NCBI GenBank assembly: GCA_030123765.1 | Contig: JASJXX010000016.1 | Location: 1-37,558 of the forward strand | Length of the DNA: 37,558 bases | Direction of reading: 5' to 3' | From: Actinomycetota bacterium | GTDB taxonomy: Bacteria > Actinomycetota > Acidimicrobiia > Spongiisociales > UBA5794 | Shown here: one piece after another, positions 1-7,638 of the stretch | Layout of the letters: every line of letters begins with the position of its first letter | Position numbering within the stretch: position 1 is the first letter of the stretch | Program-made: the position numbers and the translations under genes | The notes under the pieces: model-generated | Databases searched by the model: none | Seen by the model: the letters and a program-made list of their open reading frames with translations, nothing else | Told to the model about the DNA's origin: nothing

Positions 1-752
1 CCGTGGCGACCCTCACCTGCTTTGAAGCGGTCGGCGCCCGCGCCAGTCTCCCCCGAGGCAACCGTCTCCATCCCCAATTCGAACTCTCTCCCCATCGCGT
101 CATGCGTCGGCGCCCCGACTCCCTCGAGCAGTGCATAGCGATCGTTGCGCAGGCAGATCTGGGGGAAGCCTGCAATATCTCGAGCAAGCGCCTCAGACTC
201 CTCGCGGGCGTAGCCGCCAGGAACGATGCGGTTGATGAGTCCCATGTTCTTCGCCTCGCGTGCAAGCACCTCGCGACCCGTCAGGATCATGTCCAGAGCG
301 TGCCCCACCCCGACGATCTGAGGAAGGCGCACCGTGCCCCCGTCAACGAGCGGCACCCCCCAACGCCGGCAGAAGACGCCGAAGAGGCTCGTCTCGGACC
401 CCACCCGTAGGTCGCACCACAACGCGAGTTCAAGGCCTCCCGCAACCGCGTATCCTTCGATCGCGGCAATAACCGGCTTCGACATGACGAGCCGGGTCGG
501 CCCCATGGGGCCCGCTCCCGCTGCCTCGAATCTGTTCGTCCGCTCGCTGCCGATGGCGTGCAGATCTGCACCGGAGCAGAACGTGCCACCACTCCCCCAC
601 AGCACACACACAGAGATCGTGTCATCCGCGTCGAGCTCGACGAAGGCACCGTGCAGCGCCTCAGCGGTAGGCCCGTCAACTGCGTTCCGAAAAGCGGGAC
701 GGTCCAGGATCACGGTCCCGACCGGACCGCTTCGTTCAATCGTGACTCCCAC
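1..752 (-). CDS. Crotonase / enoyl-CoA hydratase family protein, 3' end cut by the window edge
   Basis: Members of this family act on acyl-CoA thioesters, classically hydrating enoyl-CoA in beta-oxidation. About 250 residues are visible, so little of a typical 260-residue protein is missing. The start is GTG at 752, preceded by GGAGGT at a good distance. Family marks are the N-terminal GPVGTVILDRP, the oxyanion-hole segment FCSGADL (about residues 58-64) and AVAGGLELALWCDLRV (about 102-117). Glu108 in GGLE matches the first catalytic Glu of rat hydratase (Glu144). The second (Glu164, normally in a FGxPE motif) is replaced: the sequence reads FGVFCRRWGVPL with Cys128 there. Classical hydratase activity is therefore doubtful, and a different crotonase reaction is possible. 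The family call is secure; the substrate is unknown. It is divergent from ychF. Confidence 0.88.
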   Translation of the reverse strand, partial: MGVTIERSGPVGTVILDRPAFRNAVDGPTAEALHGAFVELDADDTISVCVLWGSGGTFCSGADLHAIGSERTNRFEAAGAGPMGPTRLVMSKPVIAAIEGYAVAGGLELALWCDLRVGSETSLFGVFCRRWGVPLVDGGTVRLPQIVGVGHALDMILTGREVLAREAKNMGLINRIVPGGYAREESEALARDIAGFPQICLRNDRYALLEGVGAPTHDAMGREFELGMETVASGETGAGADRFKAGEGRH

Positions 753-909
753 GCTACCTCCTTGGTCTCTCCATACGCTACCGATCTGACGCCGATTGGG
801 GTCGCGCCGCCGTATCATCTCAGCACACGAGAATCGCGGTACGGCGTTTCTCCTCCTCTTCTTCCGCTCCCTCTCGCGGAACCAACGCGATCGATGACCG
901 GAGACACCT

Positions 910-2001
910 ATGGGAATCAAGTGCGGAATCGTCGGCCTCCCCAACGTGGGAAAGTCGACGATCTTCAACGCGCTCACTGATGGGAAGATCGCCGCTGAGA
1001 ACTACCCGTTCACGACGATTGACCCCAACATTGCCGCTGCGTTGATCCCCGACCAACGACTCGACGCTATCGCGCAGATCGTGAAGCCGAAGCGGATCGT
1101 TCCCAACGTCGTCGAATTCGTCGATATCGCCGGACTCGTCGCAGGCGCATCCAACGGTGAAGGCCTCGGAAACCGATTTCTCAGCCACATCAGGGAGACG
1201 GACGCGATCGCCCACGTGGTCAGGTGTTTCGCAGACGATCGCGTCGTCCACGTTGACGGACGCGTCGATCCTGTCTCCGATGTCGCCACCATCAATACCG
1301 AGCTCGCGCTTGCTGACCTTGAGACCGTCACGAGATCACTCGACAAACAGATCCGGAGAGCGCGGTCAGGGGACAAGGTCGCTTCGAGCGCGGCGGCTGT
1401 GCTTGAGCGGTTGCATGCGCAGTTGGCTGAAGGAGATCCGGTCCGCGCCCTGGGATTCACCTACGCGGAACGCAGCATCGTGGACGAACTGTTTCTCCTG
1501 ACGTCCAAACCGACGATGTACATCGCCAACGTCTCCGAAGGGGGTTGGGAGGAGAATCCTATGGTCGATTCTCTCCGCGAGATCGCTGCGTCTGAGGGGT
1601 CGGGGCTGGTGGTGATCTGCGGCGCGCTCGAATCTGAATTGGCGACTCTCGAGACGTCGGACCGTGCCGAGATGCTCGGCGAGTACGGGCTCAGCGAGCC
1701 GGGACTCCACAACGTGGTCCGGGCGGCTTTCGATCTGCTCGGGCTTCTCACCTACTTCACCGCTTCTGAGAAGGAGCTCAGGGCGTGGACCGTGAGGCGA
1801 GGAGCGACGGCTCCGCAGGCGGCCGGAGTCATCCACACAGACTTCGAGAGGGGATTCGTCAAGGCCGAGGTGATCGCCTACGACGACTTCATCGCGTTCT
1901 CGGGGGAGGCTGGAGCGAAAGATGCGGGCAAGTGGCGCATCGAGGGCAAGGAGTACATCGTCACCGAGGGTGACATGATCCGCTTCAGATTCGCCCTCTG
2001 A
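910..2001 (+). CDS. ychF: Redox-regulated ATPase/GTPase YchF (Obg family)
   Basis: YchF (OLA1) is a ribosome-associated P-loop NTPase that prefers ATP; it is implicated in translation and oxidative-stress response and acts in the cytoplasm. The 363-residue length is standard. Visible are the Walker A/G1 motif GLPNVGKST (residues 9-17), the switch II motif DIAGLV and the following SNGEGLGNRFL segment typical of YchF, a coiled-coil-like middle section, and the C-terminal TGS domain (TYFTASEKELRAWTVRRG onward, with FERGFVKAEVI). The ATG at 910 starts the family's usual MGIKCGIVGLPN. Only a modest GGAG lies upstream. It is transcribed alone, away from the crotonase gene and converging on udk with 19 bases between stop codons, which leaves no room for a clear terminator. 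Confidence 0.97.
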   Translation: MGIKCGIVGLPNVGKSTIFNALTDGKIAAENYPFTTIDPNIAAALIPDQRLDAIAQIVKPKRIVPNVVEFVDIAGLVAGASNGEGLGNRFLSHIRETDAIAHVVRCFADDRVVHVDGRVDPVSDVATINTELALADLETVTRSLDKQIRRARSGDKVASSAAAVLERLHAQLAEGDPVRALGFTYAERSIVDELFLLTSKPTMYIANVSEGGWEENPMVDSLREIAASEGSGLVVICGALESELATLETSDRAEMLGEYGLSEPGLHNVVRAAFDLLGLLTYFTASEKELRAWTVRRGATAPQAAGVIHTDFERGFVKAEVIAYDDFIAFSGEAGAKDAGKWRIEGKEYIVTEGDMIRFRFAL

Positions 2002-2020
2002 CCTCAGCTCGACGCGAGCT

Positions 2021-2701
2021 CTACCCCCTCTGCGCGAGGAAGTGGAGGAGCATCGAGGAGACCGTACCGATCGCCCCCGTATTGATCCCCTCGGGGATGA
2101 TGATGTCCGCGTAGCGCTTGGACGGCTCGACGAATTGGTAGTGCATCGGGCGCACCGTCTTCTCGTACTGGGCGAGCACAGACTCGATAGATCGGCCACG
2201 CTCAACGATGTCGCGTTGGATCCTGCGTATCAATCGAATGTCTGCCTCAGTGTCGATGTACACGCGGACATCGAAACGTTCGCGCAGCTCCGCGTCGGCG
2301 AGCAGCAGAATACCCTCGACGATCACTGCCGGTTCGGGATCAAGTGTGATGGTCTCGTCGGTCCTCGTGTGAGATGCGAAGTCATACACGGGCCGTTCGA
2401 TCGAATGGCCGTCGCGAAGCAGATCGAGATGCTCCGTCAGAAGCTCCAACTCAAGGCTGTCAGGGTGGTCGTAGTTGATCTTGAGCCGATCTTCGAACTC
2501 CAGGTGGGACTGATCGCGGTAGTAGGCGTCCTGCTGGAGGTAGATGACTTTGTCGCGACCCACGAGATCAACCACCGAGCGGGCGATCGTCGTCTTACCT
2601 GACCCGGATCCGCCGGCGATGGCGATGAAGAGCGGCCGTTCCTCCCCTGCGGCGGGTCCGAACTGATGACCAGCGATGATCTCGTCAATGTTGAGCGGCA
2701 T
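2021..2701 (-). CDS. udk: Uridine kinase (uridine/cytidine kinase)
   Basis: Phosphorylates uridine and cytidine to UMP and CMP in the pyrimidine salvage pathway, in the cytoplasm. The 226-residue product has the P-loop GGSGSGKT at about residues 30-37, then YLQQDAYYRDQSHL, the NYDHPDSLE motif that is diagnostic of uridine kinases, the YDFASHTR segment, and VIVEGILLLAD, where the EGI strand precedes the lid. RRIQRDIVERGRS contributes the lid arginines. The N-terminus is about 20 residues longer than in E. coli Udk. It lies 35 bases downstream of the DUF4097 gene on the same strand and may be the last gene of that operon; no functional link between them is evident. Confidence 0.95.
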   Translation of the reverse strand: MPLNIDEIIAGHQFGPAAGEERPLFIAIAGGSGSGKTTIARSVVDLVGRDKVIYLQQDAYYRDQSHLEFEDRLKINYDHPDSLELELLTEHLDLLRDGHSIERPVYDFASHTRTDETITLDPEPAVIVEGILLLADAELRERFDVRVYIDTEADIRLIRRIQRDIVERGRSIESVLAQYEKTVRPMHYQFVEPSKRYADIIIPEGINTGAIGTVSSMLLHFLAQRG

Positions 2702-2736
2702 GACTGATAACGCTAGTCGCCGGACGTGCGCTGTAG

Positions 2737-3507
2737 CTACCAGGGACGGCGCAGCGTGGCGTTCCCGCTGAAGGACTTCATCGTCAAGGACATTCGATGC
2801 TTCTTCTCGCCATCAGAGGGTGTCAGCGTGCTCCGGAATTCGCCCGACATCAGCGCGACCTTCACGTCAACTGTCATGCCTGCCACGAGTCCGACGACAG
2901 CGTCTCCGCTCATTGTCTTGATATCGAGGTCGACGCCCTTGAACTCATGGATATCAACATCTCCAGAAGCCGCCCTGATCTTCGCTGTATTGGTGACCGT
3001 GCCAAGGTCGATGGTGCCGGAGGCTGTGTGGACGACGACGTCGCGAACGATGTCGACATGAATGTCGCCGCTCGCGGACGTGAGAACCGCGTCATCTACG
3101 GACCCGACGATCGTCAGATCGCCCGCTGCGATCTTGACCCTCACATCCCCAACTGCTTCATTGAGGTGTACGTCTCCTGCCCCGGTTTTCACGTTGACGC
3201 TCTCGAGCCTCACCGCGATTGCGACGTCGCCCGCTCCAAGGTTCACTCGAACGATCCCGCCGGGTGGCGTGGTGATCACGACATCCATCGTCTTGAACAG
3301 CCACCGATGCTTCTGATGGCCCGAGCGGACCGACACTGTCCCGGTCGTGGCTTCGATCTGCGTCGTCTCAACCGTCTCGTCGTCACCGGAGAGCGCAACC
3401 GTGACGGCATCTCCGTCGGCTTCGCGAATGATCACGTCGCCTGCTCGTAACGAAACTTCAATACGTGGCGGTCCAGAGACGTCGAACGATTCAGTGCGCG
3501 AGGTCAT
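2737..3507 (-). CDS. DUF4097 beta-strand-repeat protein
   Basis: The 256-residue protein is almost entirely short beta strands carrying a recurring GDV/SGD pattern (GAGDVAI, GAGDVHL, AAGDLTI, ASGDIHV, ASGDVDI, MSGDAVV). This is the signature of the DUF4097 family, predicted to fold as a right-handed beta-helix-like solenoid. No signal peptide, membrane segment or lipobox is visible, so it is probably cytoplasmic. The molecular role is not known; some DUF4097 proteins are associated with envelope or stress regulons, which cannot be tested here. Its ATG overlaps the TGA of the upstream ribbon-helix-helix gene by four bases (ATGA), so the two are probably translationally coupled. The family call is firm; function is open. 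Confidence 0.85.
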   Translation of the reverse strand: MTSRTESFDVSGPPRIEVSLRAGDVIIREADGDAVTVALSGDDETVETTQIEATTGTVSVRSGHQKHRWLFKTMDVVITTPPGGIVRVNLGAGDVAIAVRLESVNVKTGAGDVHLNEAVGDVRVKIAAGDLTIVGSVDDAVLTSASGDIHVDIVRDVVVHTASGTIDLGTVTNTAKIRAASGDVDIHEFKGVDLDIKTMSGDAVVGLVAGMTVDVKVALMSGEFRSTLTPSDGEKKHRMSLTMKSFSGNATLRRPW

Positions 3508-3953
3508 GTCTCGACCGTCCCTTCAAAAGTCGACCGTGAGGACTTCCTGAACGCGTCCGCCGATCCGCTGAGTGCTCGCACAACGAACGCGTTCACGGAG
3601 TCGCCAAATTCAGACGCTGCCGCCTCGAGATCCCCCTTCAGGTCTTCGGGAAGGCGCACAGTCATGCGCGCATCGCAATCTTCCGTGCTGATCTTGACAG
3701 CCTCCGTGCTCGGCCTCACCACCAGCATCGGCTGACCGTCGGAGAGCACCACATCGACGCTCGACGTCGGAAGCTGTGCACTCACTTCGGCCGCTGCCTG
3801 TTCAGCGAGATCGAAGGCAACCCGGTGCATCGCGGGCTCAAGTGCGGCGAGGACTGCCTCTCCCGCGGCCGCAACAGCGGGATCGCTCCCCGCAATGCGG
3901 AGTTGACTCTCTACGACGTTCCTCAGTTCTCCCATCACGCTCTCAATATCCAT
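3504..3953 (-). CDS. Ribbon-helix-helix (Arc/CopG-like) protein, partner of DUF4097 gene
   Basis: A 149-residue protein whose C-terminal third carries a likely ribbon-helix-helix fold. MTVRLPEDLKGDLEAAA at residues 97-113 would be the DNA-contacting strand and first helix, and FGDSVNAFVVRAL (116-128) the second helix, ending near residue 130. The N-terminal 60 residues are alanine-rich and helical, and the middle (64-90) looks like short beta strands. RHH proteins usually bind operator DNA as dimers, so a regulator of its own operon is a reasonable inference. A non-DNA-binding scaffold is also possible. The start overlaps the small upstream ORF by 11 bases and the stop overlaps the DUF4097 start by four. 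I do not recognise a named orthologue. Confidence 0.75.
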   Translation of the reverse strand: MDIESVMGELRNVVESQLRIAGSDPAVAAAGEAVLAALEPAMHRVAFDLAEQAAAEVSAQLPTSSVDVVLSDGQPMLVVRPSTEAVKISTEDCDARMTVRLPEDLKGDLEAAASEFGDSVNAFVVRALSGSADAFRKSSRSTFEGTVET

Positions 3954-4101
3954 GCGTCTCCCTGGTGATCCGGCTCTCTGTTCCGACTGCCTCTCGCCCT
4001 GCGCGCACGAGACGCATCAGCCTGTCTCCTCCACCCCTCATTGAGGCGACCCTTCTGTCGTGAGCGGCCCATACGATCTCTGGATTGTTCTGCCACAACA
4101 T
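3943..4101 (-). CDS. Small basic protein, 52 residues, unknown function
   Basis: This short reading frame begins MLWQNNPEIVWAAHDRR and ends in an arginine-rich stretch. Its ATG at 4101 is preceded by a perfect GGAGG (4109-4113) with a 7-base spacer, the strongest ribosome site in this operon. An in-frame ATG at 4140 would give 65 residues but sits inside the predicted promoter, so I prefer 4101. The frame overlaps the ribbon-helix-helix gene start by 11 bases, as expected for coupled translation. The product has no membrane segment or known motif that I can see. It is either a real small first gene of the operon or a translated leader peptide. Confidence 0.5.
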   Translation of the reverse strand: MLWQNNPEIVWAAHDRRVASMRGGGDRLMRLVRAGREAVGTESRITRETHGY

Positions 4102-4130
4102 AACGCAGCCTCCATTCCTTTGTCGTCGTG

Positions 4131-4159
4131 TTGATGTCATTATGATGTCACTCTATAGT
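4131..4159 (+). promoter_or_regulatory. Predicted promoter of the TPP-riboswitch/thiamine operon
   Basis: TTGATG (4131-4136) and TATAGT (4154-4159) are separated by exactly 17 bases, a good sigma-70-type arrangement. Transcription would begin near 4166, about 45 bases before the riboswitch aptamer. A closer TATGAT at 4197-4202 is an alternative -10 but lacks a convincing -35 at the right distance. Confidence 0.45.
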
Positions 4160-4170
4160 CATTCTGTCAA
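4142..4170 (-). promoter_or_regulatory. Predicted promoter of the small ORF/RHH/DUF4097 operon
   Basis: On the minus strand a perfect -35 box TTGACA (4165-4170) is followed after 17 bases by CATCAT (4142-4147), which matches the -10 consensus at four of six positions. A second possible -10, CATAAT (4139-4144), would need a 20-base spacer. The predicted start lies about 35 bases before the GGAGG of the small ORF. It physically overlaps the plus-strand promoter reported at 4131-4159. Confidence 0.55.
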
Positions 4171-4209
4171 GACCTATTTACGGCCCCGCTCTCCGCTATG
4201 ATCTGTCTA

Positions 4210-4309
4210 CTTCCACACCGGGGAGCTCGGAGATACCGGGCTGAGAGGGTGGCACTGCACTGCATAGCCATCGACCCGTTGAACCTGAGCTGGGTAATGC
4301 CAGCGGAGG
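4210..4309 (+). promoter_or_regulatory. TPP riboswitch (THI box)
   Basis: The leader contains the hallmark conserved elements of the thiamine pyrophosphate aptamer: ACACCGGGGAGCTC near 4215, the CTGAGAGGGT pyrimidine-sensor region (4241-4250), and GAACCTGAGCTGGGTAATGC followed by CAGCGGAGGG (4281-4310), the pyrophosphate-sensor half. CTTCC (4210-4214) can pair with GGAGG (4305-4309) to close helix P1. That GGAGG lies 10 bases before the ATG of the next gene and abuts a second AGGAG (4311-4315). Ligand-stabilised P1 would therefore hide or crowd the ribosome site, which argues for translational control. I see no U-tract terminator between the aptamer and the gene. Binding of TPP would switch off the kinase and transporter downstream. 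Confidence 0.97.
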
Positions 4310-4319
4310 GAGGAGTGGC

Positions 4320-4970
4320 ATGAGCACAGCACGGGCCCGGATCGTCATCATCACTGGCGGAGACCTCTTAATCGAGCCTGCCGTCGAAGACGCTGACTTC
4401 GTGATCGCCGTCGATTCGGGATACGACCACGCCATGGCCAGGGCCATTCACGTCGATCTCCTCGTCGGCGACATGGACTCGATCACACCCGGAGGGAGAG
4501 ACCACGCCGTCGCGTGCGGAGTCGTCATCGAGGAATATCCCGGGGACAAGAATGAGACCGACCTCGAGATCGCGATCGGCGCAGCGGTGTCGCGAGGCGC
4601 TACCTCCATCGACATATACGGCGGCGAGGGCGGACGTCTTGGACACCTTCTCGGCATCGCGCTGAGTACTGCCGGCCCGAAGTGGCACTCAGCCAACCTC
4701 ACCTGGCACACCCGCACGGGCTCCCTGCGAACAGCAACACCGGGGCGTCCTGTCACCCTCCCAACCTCAGTTGGGGAGATCGTGACGCTCCTACCGGTTG
4801 GCGATGTTCACGGTGTGACCGCGACCGGGGTGCGCTGGCCGCTCACCGACGCGTCGCTCACGCTCGGTACCACACGCGGCGTCAGCAACGAGGCGACACA
4901 GGCATACGTGACAATCGAGGTTGGCGACGGCACTCTCCTCGTCATCCAGGAAGGACCATCTATCCCATGA
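4320..4970 (+). CDS. Thiamine pyrophosphokinase
   Basis: Transfers a pyrophosphoryl group from ATP to thiamine, giving TPP directly. The 216-residue length fits the family. Visible are AVDSGYDHA (about residues 30-38), the metal-binding GDMDS motif (about 50-54), GDKNETDLEIAI, which matches the family's KD-x-TD-x-E-LAI motif, and the GGEGGRLGHLLGIAL segment. In most family members that last motif reads GGRLDH or GGRFDH; here the Asp is Gly. The C-terminal half forms the beta sandwich with SNEATQAYVTIEVGDG. The gene lies directly behind the TPP riboswitch and its TGA overlaps the ThiB start (ATGA). This context makes the assignment secure. Whether the Asp-to-Gly change lowers activity is unknown. 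Confidence 0.93.
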   Translation: MSTARARIVIITGGDLLIEPAVEDADFVIAVDSGYDHAMARAIHVDLLVGDMDSITPGGRDHAVACGVVIEEYPGDKNETDLEIAIGAAVSRGATSIDIYGGEGGRLGHLLGIALSTAGPKWHSANLTWHTRTGSLRTATPGRPVTLPTSVGEIVTLLPVGDVHGVTATGVRWPLTDASLTLGTTRGVSNEATQAYVTIEVGDGTLLVIQEGPSIP

Positions 4971-6007
4971 ACAGACGACTCCTCCGAACTGCTTCAGCAT
5001 TCGTTGCGACACTCCTTGTCGCGACCGCATGCACTTCGGATTCGAAACCGGACAAGATTGTGCTTCTCACACACGACTCCTTCGCGCTCAGTGAGGGAAC
5101 GCTTGAAGCCTTCACGGAGAAGACCGGGGTCACGGTCAGCGTCCACACGGCTCGTGACGCAGGCACGATGCTCAACCAGGCGATCTTGACGCTCGACAAC
5201 CCGATCGCCGACGTGATCTACGGCATTGACAACGCCTTTCTGTCACGAGCCATCGACGCAGGATTATTCATCCCCTACACCGCTGAAGCGATCGACACCG
5301 TCGATCCGCTCCTAAGAGTTCCTGGCGACATCGTCACACCGATCAACTTTGGTGACGTCTGCGTCAACTACGACATCGAGGGCCTCGACACACTCGGGAT
5401 CCCTGCCCCCCAAACACTTGAGGACCTCCTCGACCCGACGTATGACGGCTTGCTCGCCGTCCAGGACCCGGCAACGTCCTCGCCAGGCCTTGCGTTTCTG
5501 CTCGCCACGATCGTCGCCTTTCCCGAAGGAACCGACTACGACTGGAGGGCGTACTGGACCGACCTGTTCGCGAACGGAGTCGTTGTCACATCGGACTGGT
5601 CCGAGGCCTACTACACGCGCTTCACGCGAGCCGGCGGCGGCCAACCGCTCGTCGTCTCCTACGCGTCGTCACCACCGGCCGAGGTCTTCTTCGGTGAGCT
5701 CTCTCAGGCCCCCACCGGAGTCATGACGCAGGGGTGCTTCCGTCAGATCGAGTACGCGGGCATCCTCAAAGGGACGGAGCACGAGTCGGCAGCTCGACAA
5801 CTCATCGACTTCCTGCTCTCCCAGAGCGTGCAGGAGGACATCCCTCTCAACATGTTTGTGTATCCGGCCAATAGGGATGCAGCGTTGCCAGAGGTATTCA
5901 CTCTCTTCGCGACGTTGCCCGAGAACCCGGCCGTGATGGCACCCGACACGATCAGGGAGAACCGAGAACGGTGGATCAGAGAGTGGACAGCAATCGCTCG
6001 CTCATAG
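4967..6007 (+). CDS. thiB: Thiamine ABC transporter, substrate-binding lipoprotein (ThiB-like)
   Basis: Captures thiamine or its phosphates outside the membrane and delivers it to ThiP. The 346-residue product starts MNRRLLRTASAFVATLL and has a lipobox ending at Cys22 (VATAC), followed by a Ser/Asp/Lys-rich linker, so it is a predicted lipoprotein. The mature part follows the iron/thiamine-type binding-protein pattern: KIVLLTHDSFALSEG at the start, ADVIYGIDNAFLSRA, PINFGDVCVNYD, VSYASSPPAEV, and the NMFVYPANR motif near the C-terminus that is typical of TbpA/ThiB. The ATG overlaps the kinase stop by four bases; a purine-rich GGAAGGA lies about 12 bases upstream. It overlaps thiP by up to 37 bases. 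Confidence 0.92.
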   Translation: MNRRLLRTASAFVATLLVATACTSDSKPDKIVLLTHDSFALSEGTLEAFTEKTGVTVSVHTARDAGTMLNQAILTLDNPIADVIYGIDNAFLSRAIDAGLFIPYTAEAIDTVDPLLRVPGDIVTPINFGDVCVNYDIEGLDTLGIPAPQTLEDLLDPTYDGLLAVQDPATSSPGLAFLLATIVAFPEGTDYDWRAYWTDLFANGVVVTSDWSEAYYTRFTRAGGGQPLVVSYASSPPAEVFFGELSQAPTGVMTQGCFRQIEYAGILKGTEHESAARQLIDFLLSQSVQEDIPLNMFVYPANRDAALPEVFTLFATLPENPAVMAPDTIRENRERWIREWTAIARS

Positions 6008-7638
6008 GAAGGAGCCCCTTCGGCGGCGCCGGTACCGCAGCAGTCGTCGCGGTACCGGCCCTCTTCCTCGCGTACTTCTTCCTCTACCCGGTCGCAACCA
6101 TCACGTACCGCGGCTTGACCACAGATGGCCGTTTCAATCCCGCCGTGCTCGGGGACATCCTCTCCGATCCCACACTCCAGGGGGTGGCAGCTTTCACCCT
6201 CTGGCAGGCCGTGATCTCGACCGTGTTGACAGTGTTGGCCGGGCTCCCCGCAGCCTGGATCTTCGCGCGCTTCGACTTCCCAGGGAAGTCCCTGATGCGT
6301 GCGGCAACACTCGTGCCTTTCGTTCTTCCGACGCTCGTCGTCGGCACCGCGTTTCTCGCACTCATCGGGCCACGGGGCGTCACCGGCGTCGATCTCACAG
6401 GGACGCTCGCGATAATCGTGATAGCCCACGTCTTCTACAACTACGCGATCGTCGTGCGCGGCGTCGGCACATACTGGGAGCGCATCGACCCGTCACTCGA
6501 GGAGGCGGCCCGGAGCCTCGGGGCTTCACGGACGCAAGCGTTTCGTACGATCACACTCCCCCTCCTTCGACCGGCGATCGCATCCACGAGTGCGCTCGTC
6601 TTCCTGTTCTCCTTCACCTCCTTCGGTGTCATCCTCCTTCTCGGCGATATCCACCACTCAACGATCGAGGTGGAGATCTGGCGCCAGACGACCGCCTACC
6701 TGCGGCTCGACATCGCGTCAACGCTCGCCGTCATGCAACTCATCGGAGTCGGCCTGATCCTCATGCTCTACGGCAGGTATCAGATGCGAACCACCGTGCA
6801 GTTCTCCCACAGGGCTTCGCTCCCCCCGAGGCCGGCGAATCGCCACGAACGTACCGCGGTCTGGTCCATCCTTGGAATCTCCGGTGCGCTGGTGGGACTC
6901 CCTCTCGGCATCCTGATTGCCCGATCGATGATGCAGCCACAGGGCGGGATTGGATTCGCGAACTACCTCAACCTGTTCCGGCTTACGGCCAAGAGCGGTG
7001 CGTTTGTCCACCCGGTTGAAGCGATCGTCAACTCCCTCAGCTTCGCGGTCATCGCCGCCGTCATCGGCGTGACCATCGGAGTTCTCGCATCCGCAGGCCT
7101 CTCGTACGCACGGCCACGCGTCGCGCGCACCTTCGACCTCCTCGTGATGCTCCCCCTCGGAACCTCGGCCGTGACCATCGGATTCGGATTCCTTGTCGCG
7201 TTGGACTGGCCAGTCGATCTTCGCACATCTCTCATCCTGATTCCGATCGCCCACGCACTGGTTGCGATCCCCTTCGTCGTCAGGACTATCAGCCCCTCCA
7301 TGGGGAGCGTGCAACACCACCTTCGAGAGGCAGCAGCAACCCTCGGCGCCACTCCAGCGAAGGCCTGGTGGACCATCGACCTCAGGTTGGTCTCGCGTTC
7401 GATCCTTGTCGGCGGAGCGTTCGCCTTCGCCATCTCCATGGGTGAGTTCGGCGCGACCTCCTTCATCACCCGACCCGACACGCCGACGATTCCCATCGCC
7501 ATCTTCCGCCTCCTCGGCCACCCCGGCTCAACGCCATTCGGTGCTGCAGTCGCGCTCAGCGTCCTTCTGATGTTCATCACCGGCATCGCCGTGCTCATCA
7601 TCGACTCACTCCGCAGACCGACAGCAGGTGAGCTGTGA
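5971..7638 (+). CDS. thiP: Thiamine ABC transporter, fused double permease (ThiP-like)
   Basis: Forms the membrane channel for thiamine import. The 555-residue protein is a tandem fusion of two permease halves, each with about six membrane segments, as in E. coli ThiP. Both ATPase-docking EAA loops are visible: EEAARSLGASRTQAF (about residues 177-191) and REAAATLGATPAKAW in the second half. The first membrane segment is TAAVVAVPALFLAYFFLYP. GTG at 5971 is the longest start; GTG at 5983 is an equally possible start that would shorten it by four residues. Its TGA overlaps the GTG of thiQ by four bases. Gene fusion and the operon context separate it from iron-type FbpB permeases, which are otherwise similar. 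Confidence 0.92.
   Translation: MDQRVDSNRSLIGRSPFGGAGTAAVVAVPALFLAYFFLYPVATITYRGLTTDGRFNPAVLGDILSDPTLQGVAAFTLWQAVISTVLTVLAGLPAAWIFARFDFPGKSLMRAATLVPFVLPTLVVGTAFLALIGPRGVTGVDLTGTLAIIVIAHVFYNYAIVVRGVGTYWERIDPSLEEAARSLGASRTQAFRTITLPLLRPAIASTSALVFLFSFTSFGVILLLGDIHHSTIEVEIWRQTTAYLRLDIASTLAVMQLIGVGLILMLYGRYQMRTTVQFSHRASLPPRPANRHERTAVWSILGISGALVGLPLGILIARSMMQPQGGIGFANYLNLFRLTAKSGAFVHPVEAIVNSLSFAVIAAVIGVTIGVLASAGLSYARPRVARTFDLLVMLPLGTSAVTIGFGFLVALDWPVDLRTSLILIPIAHALVAIPFVVRTISPSMGSVQHHLREAAATLGATPAKAWWTIDLRLVSRSILVGGAFAFAISMGEFGATSFITRPDTPTIPIAIFRLLGHPGSTPFGAAVALSVLLMFITGIAVLIIDSLRRPTAGEL

Noticed and set aside
3574-3586. SOS-box-like GAACGCGTTC
   Set aside because: The half sites are separated by two bases instead of four and lie inside a coding region.
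6718-7521. Open frame of about 267 codons antisense to thiP
   Set aside because: Highly charged, without motifs, opposite a membrane permease with two clear EAA loops.
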